Source of the DNA: Malikia sp.
GTDB taxonomy: Bacteria > Pseudomonadota > Gammaproteobacteria > Burkholderiales > Burkholderiaceae_C
Direction: 5' to 3'
DNA: 64,000 nucleotides
Assembly (NCBI RefSeq): GCF_028687635.1
Contig: NZ_JAQTZS010000012.1
Span: 1 to 64,000, forward strand
Shown here: positions 1-7,657 of the stretch, piece after piece
How the letters are laid out: every line of letters starts with the position of its first letter
How positions within the stretch are numbered: position 1 is the first letter of the stretch
Program-made: the position numbers and the translations under genes
Notes under the pieces: model-generated
What the model was told of the DNA's origin: nothing
Databases searched by the model: none
What the model saw: only the letters and a program-made list of their open reading frames with translations

Positions 1-203
1 GGATGCCCATCGGGCGCGCAAGGACCATTCGGCGGCCAATCTGGCCGTCATTCGCCGGGCCGCGCTGAACCTGCTGCGCGACAACGACAGCAGCAACGTG
101 AGCATACGCCGGCGCAAGATGCGCGCCTGCACCAGCCACGACTACCGCCAGCAGATCCTGTTCGGTCAAATCTCGCCAGACTCAACATAGCGCGATCGCC
201 CTG
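1..203 (+). mobile_element. 3' end of an ISAs1-family insertion sequence (cut by window edge)
   Basis: The transposase tail (2-190) is followed by a terminal inverted repeat at 190-203 which, read inward, is CAGGGCGATCGCG. This matches the ends of the complete element at 3271-4428 (CAGGGTAATCGC and CAGGGCAATCGC). The left end lies outside the window, so neither intactness nor a target duplication can be judged. Confidence 0.75.
2..190 (+). CDS. ISAs1-family transposase, C-terminal fragment
   Basis: The open frame runs in from the window edge and ends at TAG 188-190, giving 62 residues. The segment DAHRARKDHSAANLAVIRR aligns by eye with the C-terminal part of the complete transposase at 3290-4414 (RRGHAARNFSALRKFALSLL), a conserved stretch after the last catalytic acidic residue of this DDE family. 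The two sequences differ, so this is a second, distinct ISAs1-type element rather than a copy. The rest of the gene lies upstream, so its integrity is unknown. It is separated from the sensory protein at 302 by the IS terminal repeat and about 100 bp. Confidence 0.7.
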   Translation, partial: DAHRARKDHSAANLAVIRRAALNLLRDNDSSNVSIRRRKMRACTSHDYRQQILFGQISPDST

Positions 204-301
204 GCTGTAACAGTCGCGCCGATTTGTATCTCGCTCATGCGCAAGTGGCCCGGGACCCGGACAAGTGCACAATCCGCGCATCACCGCCCGCGCCTCCTCC
301 C

Positions 302-3061
302 ATGCCTGACTCTGCCCTTCCGCGCGCACGCTCCCGACTGCTGCTGACTCCCTGGATCGTACTGGCGCTCGCGCTGCTCGCCCTAGGGGGCCTGATCGCC
401 TACGACCTGCAGCGCGAACATGCTGCGCTGCGCGCCAAGGAAAGCCATCGGCTCGAGCATCAGGCCGAAGTGGTGGACGTCAACCTGGCACGTCAGCTGC
501 AGCTGACCAGCGACGCGCTCGATGCGGTGCGGGCAGACCTGCCCTGGCTGCAGTCACAGCCAGACGGCAAGCAACTGGTGGCGCGTGCCCTGCGTGCAAT
601 GGAGCGCAGCATGATCGGCGTGCGCTCGCTGACGCTGGCCAATGTCGACGGCAAACTGCTCGCCAGCAGCCGCCACGAACCGGCGCAGGTCGCCAGCCAC
701 GACAACGGCCACTACCGGCCGCTGCGTGACAGCCGCAACCCCGAACTGCTGTACATCGGTGCGCCGGTCGCCAGCCCCGAGGGCGGCTTCACCATGCGCT
801 TGTCCAAGCTGATGATGGACGGACAAGGCCGCATGGCGGGCAGCCTGACGGCCGAACTGGACCCCACCTACTTCAGCCTGCTGCTGAGGGCGGCGCTCTA
901 TGCGCCCGACATGCGTGCCGGCCTGGTGCACGGCGATGGACTCGCCATCTTCCGGGCACCCGACCCCGAGGGCGTGGCCGGCATGAACCTGGCGGCCCTG
1001 CCGAACTCTTTCACCGCCCGCCATCTGCGCAGCGGGCGCAAGAGCAGCGTCCTGGAGGGCATCGCTGCATCGACGGGCGAGAACCGCCTGATGGCGCTGC
1101 GCAACGTGCTGCCCGAGTCCAGCCCCGCCGACAAGCCGCTGGTGATTTTTCTCGGCCGGGCAATGCCCGAACTCTACGCGGGCTGGCGCAAGGACCTGGC
1201 GGTGCGCGCCGCGCTGTTTGGCGCGATCGCGCTGGTGTCGGCGCTGGGCCTGCTGATGCTGCAACGGCGCCAGCTCGCGCACGAACGTTTGCTGGCCGAC
1301 CAGCAGGCGGCGCGCGAACAGGCCGAGCGTCAGCTGCATGAGCAGCAGGCCGGCCTCAGCGAGGTCGAGGAAAAACTGCGCGACAGCCAGGCACGCTTCT
1401 CGAGGCTGCTCGAGGACATGCGCCAGGCCGTGATCCTGGTGGAAGACGGGCGCTGCACGGCGGCGAACCGGGCGGCGCTCGCCATGCTGAGGCTGGAACA
1501 GGTCGACCAACTGCGGGGCAAGACGGCGCTGGACTTCTCGCCGCCACGCCAGCCCGACGGCCGGCTCTCGGCGGAAAAAGCCGCCGAAATGGTCTGGATC
1601 GCCACCGAGCTGGGCTCCAACGTCTTCGAGTGGGAGCATGTGCGCGGCAACGGCGAGCCCTTCATGACCCGCGTGCAACTGAGCGTGACCCGGGAAGGCG
1701 GCAAGGACCTGCTGCACATGGTGCTGCAAGACATCACCGAGCAGAAGATGGCACGCCAGGAGATCGAGTTTCTGGCCTTCCACGACGAGCTGACCGGACT
1801 GCCCAACCGGGTGCTCGGGCGCGAGCAGCTACAACGCACACTCGCCTCCGCAACGGCCAGCTGGCCCGGGCTGGCGGTGCTGCACGTCAGCCTGCACCAG
1901 CTCAGCTCGATCAACGAAGCCTACGGCCAGTCCGTGGGCGACCACCTGCTGCTGAGCGTGGCGATGCGGCTGGGCCGCTTGCTGCGGCCACAGGATATGC
2001 TGAGCCGGCGGGCCGGCGACGGCTTCATGGTGGTGCAGCCCGAGATCGACTCCTACCCCAAGGTCGCCAAGCTCTGCGACGAGATTCTGGCACGCTGCGC
2101 AAGGCCCTTCGGCATCGAGGGCATGCAGATCAGCTGCGCGCTTTCGCTGGGCGTGGCCTTCCACCCGCGCGACGGCGAGGACGCCGACACCTTGATGCGC
2201 AACGCCGACATGGCACTGCGCCAGGCCCGCAAGGCCGGGCCCGACTGCTGCTATTTCTTCGAGCCGCAGATGAACGCCGCGGCAGAGCGCTACGCCCAGA
2301 CCCGCGAAGCCCTGCGCCGAGGTCTGGAGCGAGGCGAGTTCGCGCTGCACTACGAACCCCGCCTGGATCTGGCGCAAAACGAGGTGATCGGCGTCGAAGC
2401 CCGGCTGCAATGGCGCCGCAACGGCCAGCTCCAGCCGCTGGCGGGCGAGCTGCTCGAAGCCGCACAGGACAGCGGGCTGATCGTGCCGCTGGGGCGCTGG
2501 GCACTGCAGCAGGCCTGCCACCAGGCCAGTGCCTGGCAGCAACAGGGGCACCGGCTCCATGTCGCGGTCGGACTGTCGGCGCTGCAATGCCGTGGCGGCC
2601 AAGTCGAGCGCGACTTGCTGGCCGCGCTGCGCGAAAGCGGGCTGGCGCCCAGCCAGCTGGAACTGCTGCTGCCCGCCAGCTTCATGCGCCTGCACGACGA
2701 GGCGGCAACGGCCATGCTGGTGCGCAGCGCAGAACTCGGCGTGCGGCTGTGCCTGGAAGGCTACGGCGGGGGCTACCTCAACCTGGCCTATCTCAGGCAG
2801 CTCAGGGTGGACAAGCTCAGACTGGATCTGACAACCTTGACGCCGGCTGGCCGCGTCGACCAGGAGCCGCTACGGGCGCTGCTGCAGGGCGCGCACGCAC
2901 TGGGGCTGGAAACGGGCGCCAGCGGCGTGGAAAATGAGGAGGTACTGGAACTGCTGTGCAAGCTCGGCTGCGACGAGGCGCAGGGACCGATACTGGCGCC
3001 GGCCATGCCGGCCGCAGCAATAGACAGCTGGCTACAAGCCCGCGCACAAAGCGAGCGCTGA
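302..3061 (+). CDS. Membrane sensor protein with PAS, degenerate GGDEF and degenerate EAL domains
   Basis: This 919-residue protein is an inner-membrane signalling protein of the cyclic-di-GMP type. One membrane segment near residues 12-35 and a second near 303-320 bracket a periplasmic Cache-like sensor. A short coiled coil, a PAS domain (about 365-480), a GGDEF-like domain and an EAL-like domain follow. The diguanylate cyclase signature reads AGDGF (about 571-575) instead of GGDEF. The EAL motif reads VEARL (about 698), and the usual DDFGTGYSSL loop reads EGYGGGYLNL (about 818), so the metal-binding acidic pair is missing. Both activities are therefore probably lost and the protein may act as a c-di-GMP or GTP receptor or scaffold. 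The start at 302 puts the basic residues just before the first membrane helix; the frame is open further upstream to 224. Confidence 0.85.
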   Translation: MPDSALPRARSRLLLTPWIVLALALLALGGLIAYDLQREHAALRAKESHRLEHQAEVVDVNLARQLQLTSDALDAVRADLPWLQSQPDGKQLVARALRAMERSMIGVRSLTLANVDGKLLASSRHEPAQVASHDNGHYRPLRDSRNPELLYIGAPVASPEGGFTMRLSKLMMDGQGRMAGSLTAELDPTYFSLLLRAALYAPDMRAGLVHGDGLAIFRAPDPEGVAGMNLAALPNSFTARHLRSGRKSSVLEGIAASTGENRLMALRNVLPESSPADKPLVIFLGRAMPELYAGWRKDLAVRAALFGAIALVSALGLLMLQRRQLAHERLLADQQAAREQAERQLHEQQAGLSEVEEKLRDSQARFSRLLEDMRQAVILVEDGRCTAANRAALAMLRLEQVDQLRGKTALDFSPPRQPDGRLSAEKAAEMVWIATELGSNVFEWEHVRGNGEPFMTRVQLSVTREGGKDLLHMVLQDITEQKMARQEIEFLAFHDELTGLPNRVLGREQLQRTLASATASWPGLAVLHVSLHQLSSINEAYGQSVGDHLLLSVAMRLGRLLRPQDMLSRRAGDGFMVVQPEIDSYPKVAKLCDEILARCARPFGIEGMQISCALSLGVAFHPRDGEDADTLMRNADMALRQARKAGPDCCYFFEPQMNAAAERYAQTREALRRGLERGEFALHYEPRLDLAQNEVIGVEARLQWRRNGQLQPLAGELLEAAQDSGLIVPLGRWALQQACHQASAWQQQGHRLHVAVGLSALQCRGGQVERDLLAALRESGLAPSQLELLLPASFMRLHDEAATAMLVRSAELGVRLCLEGYGGGYLNLAYLRQLRVDKLRLDLTTLTPAGRVDQEPLRALLQGAHALGLETGASGVENEEVLELLCKLGCDEAQGPILAPAMPAAAIDSWLQARAQSER

Positions 3062-3090
3062 GCCGGTCCAAGCGGGTCATGAAGAATAGA

Positions 3091-3177
3091 TGGTGCGCGG
3101 AGCCGGACTCGAACCGGCACGGTGTTGCCACCGTCAGGACCTAAACCTGGTGCGTCTACCAATTTCGCCACCCGCGC
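3091..3177 (-). tRNA. tRNA-Leu (anticodon UAG)
   Basis: On the minus strand the 87-nt cloverleaf has acceptor strand GCGCGGG (3177-3171) pairing with TCCGCGC before discriminator A and an encoded CCA (3093-3091). A long variable arm typical of class II tRNAs is present. The anticodon loop is TTTAGGT, giving anticodon TAG (UAG, leucine), and the T arm contains GGTTCGAGTCC. One pair at the base of the anticodon stem is mismatched. It ends 30 bp beyond the convergent PAS-GGDEF-EAL gene. Confidence 0.95.
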
Positions 3178-3270
3178 GGTCCATGCAGCGCCGACCCGTG
3201 ACGGGCTTGGCAAGTGCATGCGGTAATTGTAAGGCCAGAACAGGCTGCTTCCCCGCACGGACCTGTGGCA

Positions 3271-4428
3271 CAGGGTAATCGCATTTGACTTGAACCTCCC
3301 AGGCGGGGGCTGCGCCATGCGCCATGGCGGCGTGGCGCCATGGCGGCGTGGCATGGTGCGCGAGATGATCGTGATGGCGCTGGGCGCGGTGCTGTGCGGC
3401 TGCAACACCTGGGTGGAGGTGGCGAACTGGGCCGAAGACCACCAGCCGTGGCTGGGCGAGTACCTGGATCTCAAGCACGGCACGCCCTCGCACGACACCT
3501 TCGGGCGGGTGTTCAGCCTGCTGGATGGGGCGGTGTTCGAGCGCTGCTTTCGGCAGTGGATCTCGGGCGTGGTGGGGGCGGCCTCAGGGGTGGTGGCGAT
3601 CGATGGCAAGACGCTGTGCGGTTCACGCGATGGTCACAACACGGCCTTGCACATGGTCAGCGCGTTTGCCACCGACAGCGGGGGGTGTCTGGGGCAGGAG
3701 GGCACGCAGGGCAAGGGGCACGAGATCGAGGGCATCAAGGCATTGCTGGGGGCACTCACGCTCAAGGGCTGCATCGTGACGATCGATGCGATCGGCTGCC
3801 AAAAGGACATTGCCGCGCAGATCGTGGCCGCCGGCGGCGACTATGTGCTGGTGGTCAAGGACAACCAGGGCGGGCTGAGCGAGGCGGTGCAGGACTTCTT
3901 CGATGAAGGACAGCGCAGCGGCTTTGGCGACACGCCGCTCGACTGCGTCGAGACGGTGGAGAAAAACCATGGCCGGCTGGAGACGCGCCGCTACACCTGG
4001 ATCCCGCGTCTGGACTGGATGGAGCGCTCGATGCGCAGTCAGTGGAAGAAGCTCGCCGGCGTGGGCATGGTCGAGCGCCGGCGTGAGATCGGGGGCCAAC
4101 TCAGCGTCGAGCGCTCGTTCTACATCGGCTCCCAGGGCATCGACTCGGCCCAGACCCTGGCCAAAGCCGCGCGCGGGCACTGGGGGGTGGAAAACCAGTT
4201 GCACTGGGTGCTCGACGTGGTGTTTCGCGAGGACGACTGTCGGGTACGGCGTGGACATGCGGCGCGCAACTTCTCGGCGTTGCGCAAGTTCGCGTTGTCC
4301 TTGTTGCGCCAGGACACCCAGTACCCCAAGCGCAGCCTGCACAGCCGGCGTCAAACCGCTGACCGCAACGCCAGCTACCGCGCATCTCTGCTCGGGCTAC
4401 AGCCCCGGGGGTAAGTGCGATTGCCCTG
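3271..4428 (+). mobile_element. ISAs1-family insertion sequence with 10-bp target duplication
   Basis: The element is 1158 bp. The left end reads CAGGGTAATCGCATTTGAC (from 3271) and the right end, on the minus strand, CAGGGCAATCGCACTTAC (from 4428), an imperfect inverted repeat typical of the family. The host sequence ACCTGTGGCA is present on both sides (3261-3270 and 4429-4438) as an exact 10-bp direct repeat, within the 8-10 bp range known for ISAs1 elements. It separates tRNA-Leu from hpnC and sits 10 bp upstream of the hpnC start, so it may alter hpnC expression. Confidence 0.9.
3290..4414 (+). CDS. ISAs1-family transposase, N-terminus probably rearranged
   Basis: A 374-residue DDE transposase. 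Family features visible include VLCGCNTWVEVANWAE, PSHDTFGRVF, VVAIDGKTL (first catalytic Asp), VTIDAIGCQKDIA (second Asp), VLVVKDNQ, and HWGVENQLHWVLDVVFREDDCRV (third acidic residue region). Length is normal for the family. The first 25 or so residues do not show the usual DPR-containing head. The DNA there holds a 16-bp tandem duplication (3321-3336 and 3337-3352), which is not a multiple of three and so changes the frame of anything upstream. The element may thus be inactive or may use a later start. The stop codon (4412-4414) lies just inside the right terminal repeat. Confidence 0.8.
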   Translation: MNLPGGGCAMRHGGVAPWRRGMVREMIVMALGAVLCGCNTWVEVANWAEDHQPWLGEYLDLKHGTPSHDTFGRVFSLLDGAVFERCFRQWISGVVGAASGVVAIDGKTLCGSRDGHNTALHMVSAFATDSGGCLGQEGTQGKGHEIEGIKALLGALTLKGCIVTIDAIGCQKDIAAQIVAAGGDYVLVVKDNQGGLSEAVQDFFDEGQRSGFGDTPLDCVETVEKNHGRLETRRYTWIPRLDWMERSMRSQWKKLAGVGMVERRREIGGQLSVERSFYIGSQGIDSAQTLAKAARGHWGVENQLHWVLDVVFREDDCRVRRGHAARNFSALRKFALSLLRQDTQYPKRSLHSRRQTADRNASYRASLLGLQPRG

Positions 4429-4448
4429 ACCTGTGGCACGATCGCGCC

Positions 4449-5303
4449 ATGCAAGGTGTGGACCATTACGAAAATTTCCCCGTGGCCTCGTGGCTGTGCC
4501 CGCCACGGCTGCGCGCGCCCATTGCGGCGCTCTACCACTACGCGCGCACGGCCGACGACATCGCAGACGAGGGTGATGCCGATGCCACCAAGCGCCTGGC
4601 CGATCTCGCGGCCTACCGCGCCGAACTCGACCGTGTGTTTGCGGGCCTGCCACCAGCGAATGCACGCTGGGCCGGCCTGTTCGCATCGCTCCAGCGCGTA
4701 GTCGAAGCACACCACCTGCCAGCACAACCGCTGCGCGATCTGCTCGATGCCTTCGGGCAGGATGTGCGCCACACCGCGACCGGCACGCGCTATGCCGACT
4801 CCGCCGCCCTGCTCGACTACTGCCGCCGCTCGGCCGATCCGGTCGGGCGCCTGCTGCTGCACCTGTACGGCGTGCGAGACGAGCAATCGCTGCGCCAGAG
4901 CGACGCGATCTGCAGCGCGCTGCAGCTGATCAACTTCTGGCAGGACCTGGGACAAGACCTGCAACGCGACCGTCACTACCTGCCGCTGGACCTGCTGGCG
5001 CGCCACGGTGTCGAAGAGCAGGCGCTGCTGACGCCGGACTGCGCGCCTGAGCAGGATACCGCCGCGCGCGCGCTGCTGCGTGAACTGACGGCCCGGGCAC
5101 GCGCACTGATGCTGGCTGGTGCCCCGCTGGCGACCCGCCTGCCCGGGCGCATCGGCTGGGAACTGCGGCTGGTGGTGCAAGGCGGGCTGCGCATCCTGGA
5201 CAAGATCGATCGGTTGCAACACCGGACCTGGCGATCGCGCCCCAAGCTCGGTCGCGCTGACTTGGCGCTGCTGGTCTGGCGCGCGGCACGCATGCGGGCC
5301 TGA
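4449..5303 (+). CDS. hpnC: Hydroxysqualene synthase HpnC
   Basis: A 284-residue isoprenoid condensing enzyme of the squalene/phytoene synthase superfamily. In hopanoid-producing bacteria HpnC, HpnD and HpnE together turn two farnesyl diphosphates into squalene, with HpnC making hydroxysqualene from presqualene diphosphate. The protein opens with ENFPVASWLCPP and has the first acidic motif ARTADDIADEGD. A second conserved region contains LQLINFWQDLGQD and a YLP loop (HYLPLDLL), all expected of the family. The start at 4449 is the first ATG matching family N-termini. The frame is open further upstream but that part runs through the IS in another frame. hpnD and hpnE follow on the same strand, confirming the assignment. 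Confidence 0.92.
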   Translation: MQGVDHYENFPVASWLCPPRLRAPIAALYHYARTADDIADEGDADATKRLADLAAYRAELDRVFAGLPPANARWAGLFASLQRVVEAHHLPAQPLRDLLDAFGQDVRHTATGTRYADSAALLDYCRRSADPVGRLLLHLYGVRDEQSLRQSDAICSALQLINFWQDLGQDLQRDRHYLPLDLLARHGVEEQALLTPDCAPEQDTAARALLRELTARARALMLAGAPLATRLPGRIGWELRLVVQGGLRILDKIDRLQHRTWRSRPKLGRADLALLVWRAARMRA

Positions 5304-5360
5304 AACACGCCAACACCGCCGCCCGCTTACACTCGGATCCCCACCTGACGCCATGAGACC

Positions 5361-6218
5361 GTGACGCCGCAAGAGTACGCCCAGCAAAAAGCCGCCGCCT
5401 CGGGCAGCAGTTTCTACTACGCCTTCCTGTTCCTGCCGCCCGAGCGACGCGCAGCCATCACCGCCTTCTACGCCTTCTGCCGCGAGATCGACGACGTGGT
5501 CGACGAGGTCTCCGACCCCGGCGTCGCGCAGTCCAAGCTCGACTGGTGGCGCGGCGAGGTCAGGAATGCCTTCGCCGGCCAGGCCAGCCACCCGGCGCTG
5601 CAGGCGCTGCTGCCTCACGCGAGCGCCTTCCACATCGAACCGCGCCAGCTGCTGCAGGTGATCGAGGGCTGCGAGATGGACCTGACCCAGACCCGCTACC
5701 TCGACTTCGTCAACCTGAAGCAGTACTGCCATCTGGTCGCCGGCGTGGTCGGCGAGGTCGCGGCCAACATCTTTGGCCAGACCGATGCGCGCACGACCGA
5801 ATACGCGCACCGGCTCGGGCTGGCGCTGCAGCTGACCAACATCATCCGCGACGTCGGCGAGGACGCGGTGCGCGGCCGCGTCTACCTGCCGATCGAGGAC
5901 CTGCAGCGCTTTGACGTCAAGGCGCACGAGCTGGTTAAGCGTGGCAGCACTTCGGACGCCAGCTTCCCGCAGCGCTTCGAGGCGCTGATGCGTTTCCAGA
6001 TCGAGCGCGCCTTGCGGACCTATGACGCGGCATTGGCGCTTCTGCCTGCTGCCGACCGCCGCGCGCAGAAGCCCGGCCTGATGATGGCGAGCATCTACCG
6101 CACGCTGCTGCAGGAGATCGCGCGCGAGCCGCAGCTGGTGCTGACGCAGCGCGTGAGCCTGACGCCGCTGCGCAAGCTCTGGCTGGCGTGGAAGGTGCAG
6201 GCACTGGGTAGGCTGTGA
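5361..6218 (+). CDS. hpnD: Presqualene diphosphate synthase HpnD
   Basis: A 285-residue squalene/phytoene synthase family enzyme, expected to condense two farnesyl diphosphates into presqualene diphosphate. Motifs include YYAFLFLPPERRAAITAFY, first aspartate-rich motif CREIDDVVDE, and second LTNIIRDVGEDAVRGR followed by VYLP. The start used is GTG at 5361; the ATG at 5353 is out of frame and hits a stop at once. The gene ends inside the hpnE start (GTGA overlap at 6215-6218), so translation of the two is probably coupled. The 57-bp gap after hpnC has no terminator, which fits a single hpnCDE transcript. Confidence 0.92.
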   Translation: MTPQEYAQQKAAASGSSFYYAFLFLPPERRAAITAFYAFCREIDDVVDEVSDPGVAQSKLDWWRGEVRNAFAGQASHPALQALLPHASAFHIEPRQLLQVIEGCEMDLTQTRYLDFVNLKQYCHLVAGVVGEVAANIFGQTDARTTEYAHRLGLALQLTNIIRDVGEDAVRGRVYLPIEDLQRFDVKAHELVKRGSTSDASFPQRFEALMRFQIERALRTYDAALALLPAADRRAQKPGLMMASIYRTLLQEIAREPQLVLTQRVSLTPLRKLWLAWKVQALGRL

Positions 6219-7657
6219 ACCCGCAGCAGCCGACCTGCCTGGCCGGCGACAAAGTGCGTCGGCTCGCCATCATCGGCGGCGGCTGGGCTGGGCTGGCCGC
6301 CGCGGTGCGCGCGACCGAGCTGGACTGGCAGGTCCAGGTCTACGAGGCAGCTCGCCAGTGGGGGGGCCGCGCCCGAACCCTTGGCGCAAGGCCGGCAGGC
6401 ACCGCACTGAGCCATGGCAGCCAGGATGAACCGAGCGGCCTGGACAACGGCCAGCATATCCTGATCGGCGCCTATCGCGAGACACTGGAGCTGATGCGCC
6501 AACTCGGCGTGGACCTGGGCGCCACGCTGCAGGCCATCCCGCTCGACCTGCGCTACGCCGACGGCAGCGGCCTCGCGGTACCCGGCTGGGCCGCCCGCTG
6601 GCCGCAGCCGCTGGACCTGCTCGCCACGAGCCTGGGCGCGACAGGCTGGAGCTGGCATGACCGGATCGCGCTGCTGAGGCGCAGCCTGCGCTGGCGCGCC
6701 ACGGGCTTCACCTGCCCCGAGGACCTGAGCGTGACCGGACTCTGCACCGGCCTGCCGCCGCGCGTGGTCGCGGAGCTGATCGAGCCGCTCTGCCTGTCCG
6801 CGCTCAACACGCCGATGGCACAGGCCAGCGCGGCCGTGCTGCTGCGCGTGCTGCGCGACGCGCTGTTCGGCGCGGGCTTTGGGCGCTGGCGTGGTGCCGA
6901 CCTGCTGCTGCCGCGCGTCGATCTCGGCGAATTACTGCCTGAACCCGCCTTGCGCTGGCTGACCAGTCACGGCGCCGGGCTGCATGCCGGGCGGCGCGTT
7001 GCCAGGCTGGAACGCACTCAGAACGGCTGGCAGATCGGAGGCGAAAGCTTCGATGCCGTGCTGCTGGCTTGCCCGCCGCGCGAAGCGGCGCGACTGGTTC
7101 GCACGGCCTCGGAACCGTACCAGGCGCAACAGGATCAGGACGATACGGCCCGGGCGCAAGCCATGCAACTAGCCAATTGGGCTGATTGCGCCGATGCGCT
7201 GCGCTACGAAGCGATCGCAACCGTTTACGCCCAGGCGCTGACCGTGGAAGGCAAGCCGGCCGGCCTGCCCCAAGACAGCGCCATGGTCGCGCTGCGCAGC
7301 GGGCCGGATGCACCGGCTCAGTTCGCCTTCGATCGCGGCCAGCTCGGCGGTCCAGCCGGCCTGCTGGCCTTCGTCATCAGCGCCAGCCAGGGCGAGCGAG
7401 CCGACATCGAGCAGCAGGTGCTGCAGCAGGCGCGCGCCCAGCTCGGTCTGCAACAGCTGCAAGCGCTCAAGACCGTGGTCGAAAAGCGCGCCACCTTCGC
7501 CTGCACGCCAGGGCTGCAAAGGCCCGCCTCAGCCATCGCGCCGGGGCTGTGGGCGGCTGGCGACTACATCGCGGGCCCCTACCCCGCCACGCTCGAAGGC
7601 GCGGTGCGCAGCGGCCAGCAGGCCGTCGCGGGACTGCAGGCCGAAGCCCTCAACTAG
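6215..7657 (+). CDS. hpnE: Hydroxysqualene dehydroxylase HpnE
   Basis: A 480-residue FAD-dependent amine-oxidase/phytoene-desaturase-like flavoprotein that removes the hydroxyl group of hydroxysqualene to give squalene. An N-terminal dinucleotide-binding motif (IIGGGWAGLAAA, about residues 19-30) and a following GGRARTL segment are visible. A C-terminal FAD-binding signature is seen near the end (GLWAAGDYIAGPYPATLEGAVRSG). Start is GTG overlapping the hpnD stop. The 3' end overlaps by 8 bp the convergent NYN-domain gene. No squalene-hopene cyclase gene is in the window, so the downstream use of squalene (hopanoids) is inferred. Confidence 0.92.
   Translation: MNPQQPTCLAGDKVRRLAIIGGGWAGLAAAVRATELDWQVQVYEAARQWGGRARTLGARPAGTALSHGSQDEPSGLDNGQHILIGAYRETLELMRQLGVDLGATLQAIPLDLRYADGSGLAVPGWAARWPQPLDLLATSLGATGWSWHDRIALLRRSLRWRATGFTCPEDLSVTGLCTGLPPRVVAELIEPLCLSALNTPMAQASAAVLLRVLRDALFGAGFGRWRGADLLLPRVDLGELLPEPALRWLTSHGAGLHAGRRVARLERTQNGWQIGGESFDAVLLACPPREAARLVRTASEPYQAQQDQDDTARAQAMQLANWADCADALRYEAIATVYAQALTVEGKPAGLPQDSAMVALRSGPDAPAQFAFDRGQLGGPAGLLAFVISASQGERADIEQQVLQQARAQLGLQQLQALKTVVEKRATFACTPGLQRPASAIAPGLWAAGDYIAGPYPATLEGAVRSGQQAVAGLQAEALN

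Noticed and set aside
3091-3177. tRNA-Leu as attachment site of an island
   Set aside because: No integrase or partial tRNA copy is nearby; the adjacent IS has its own target duplication outside the tRNA.
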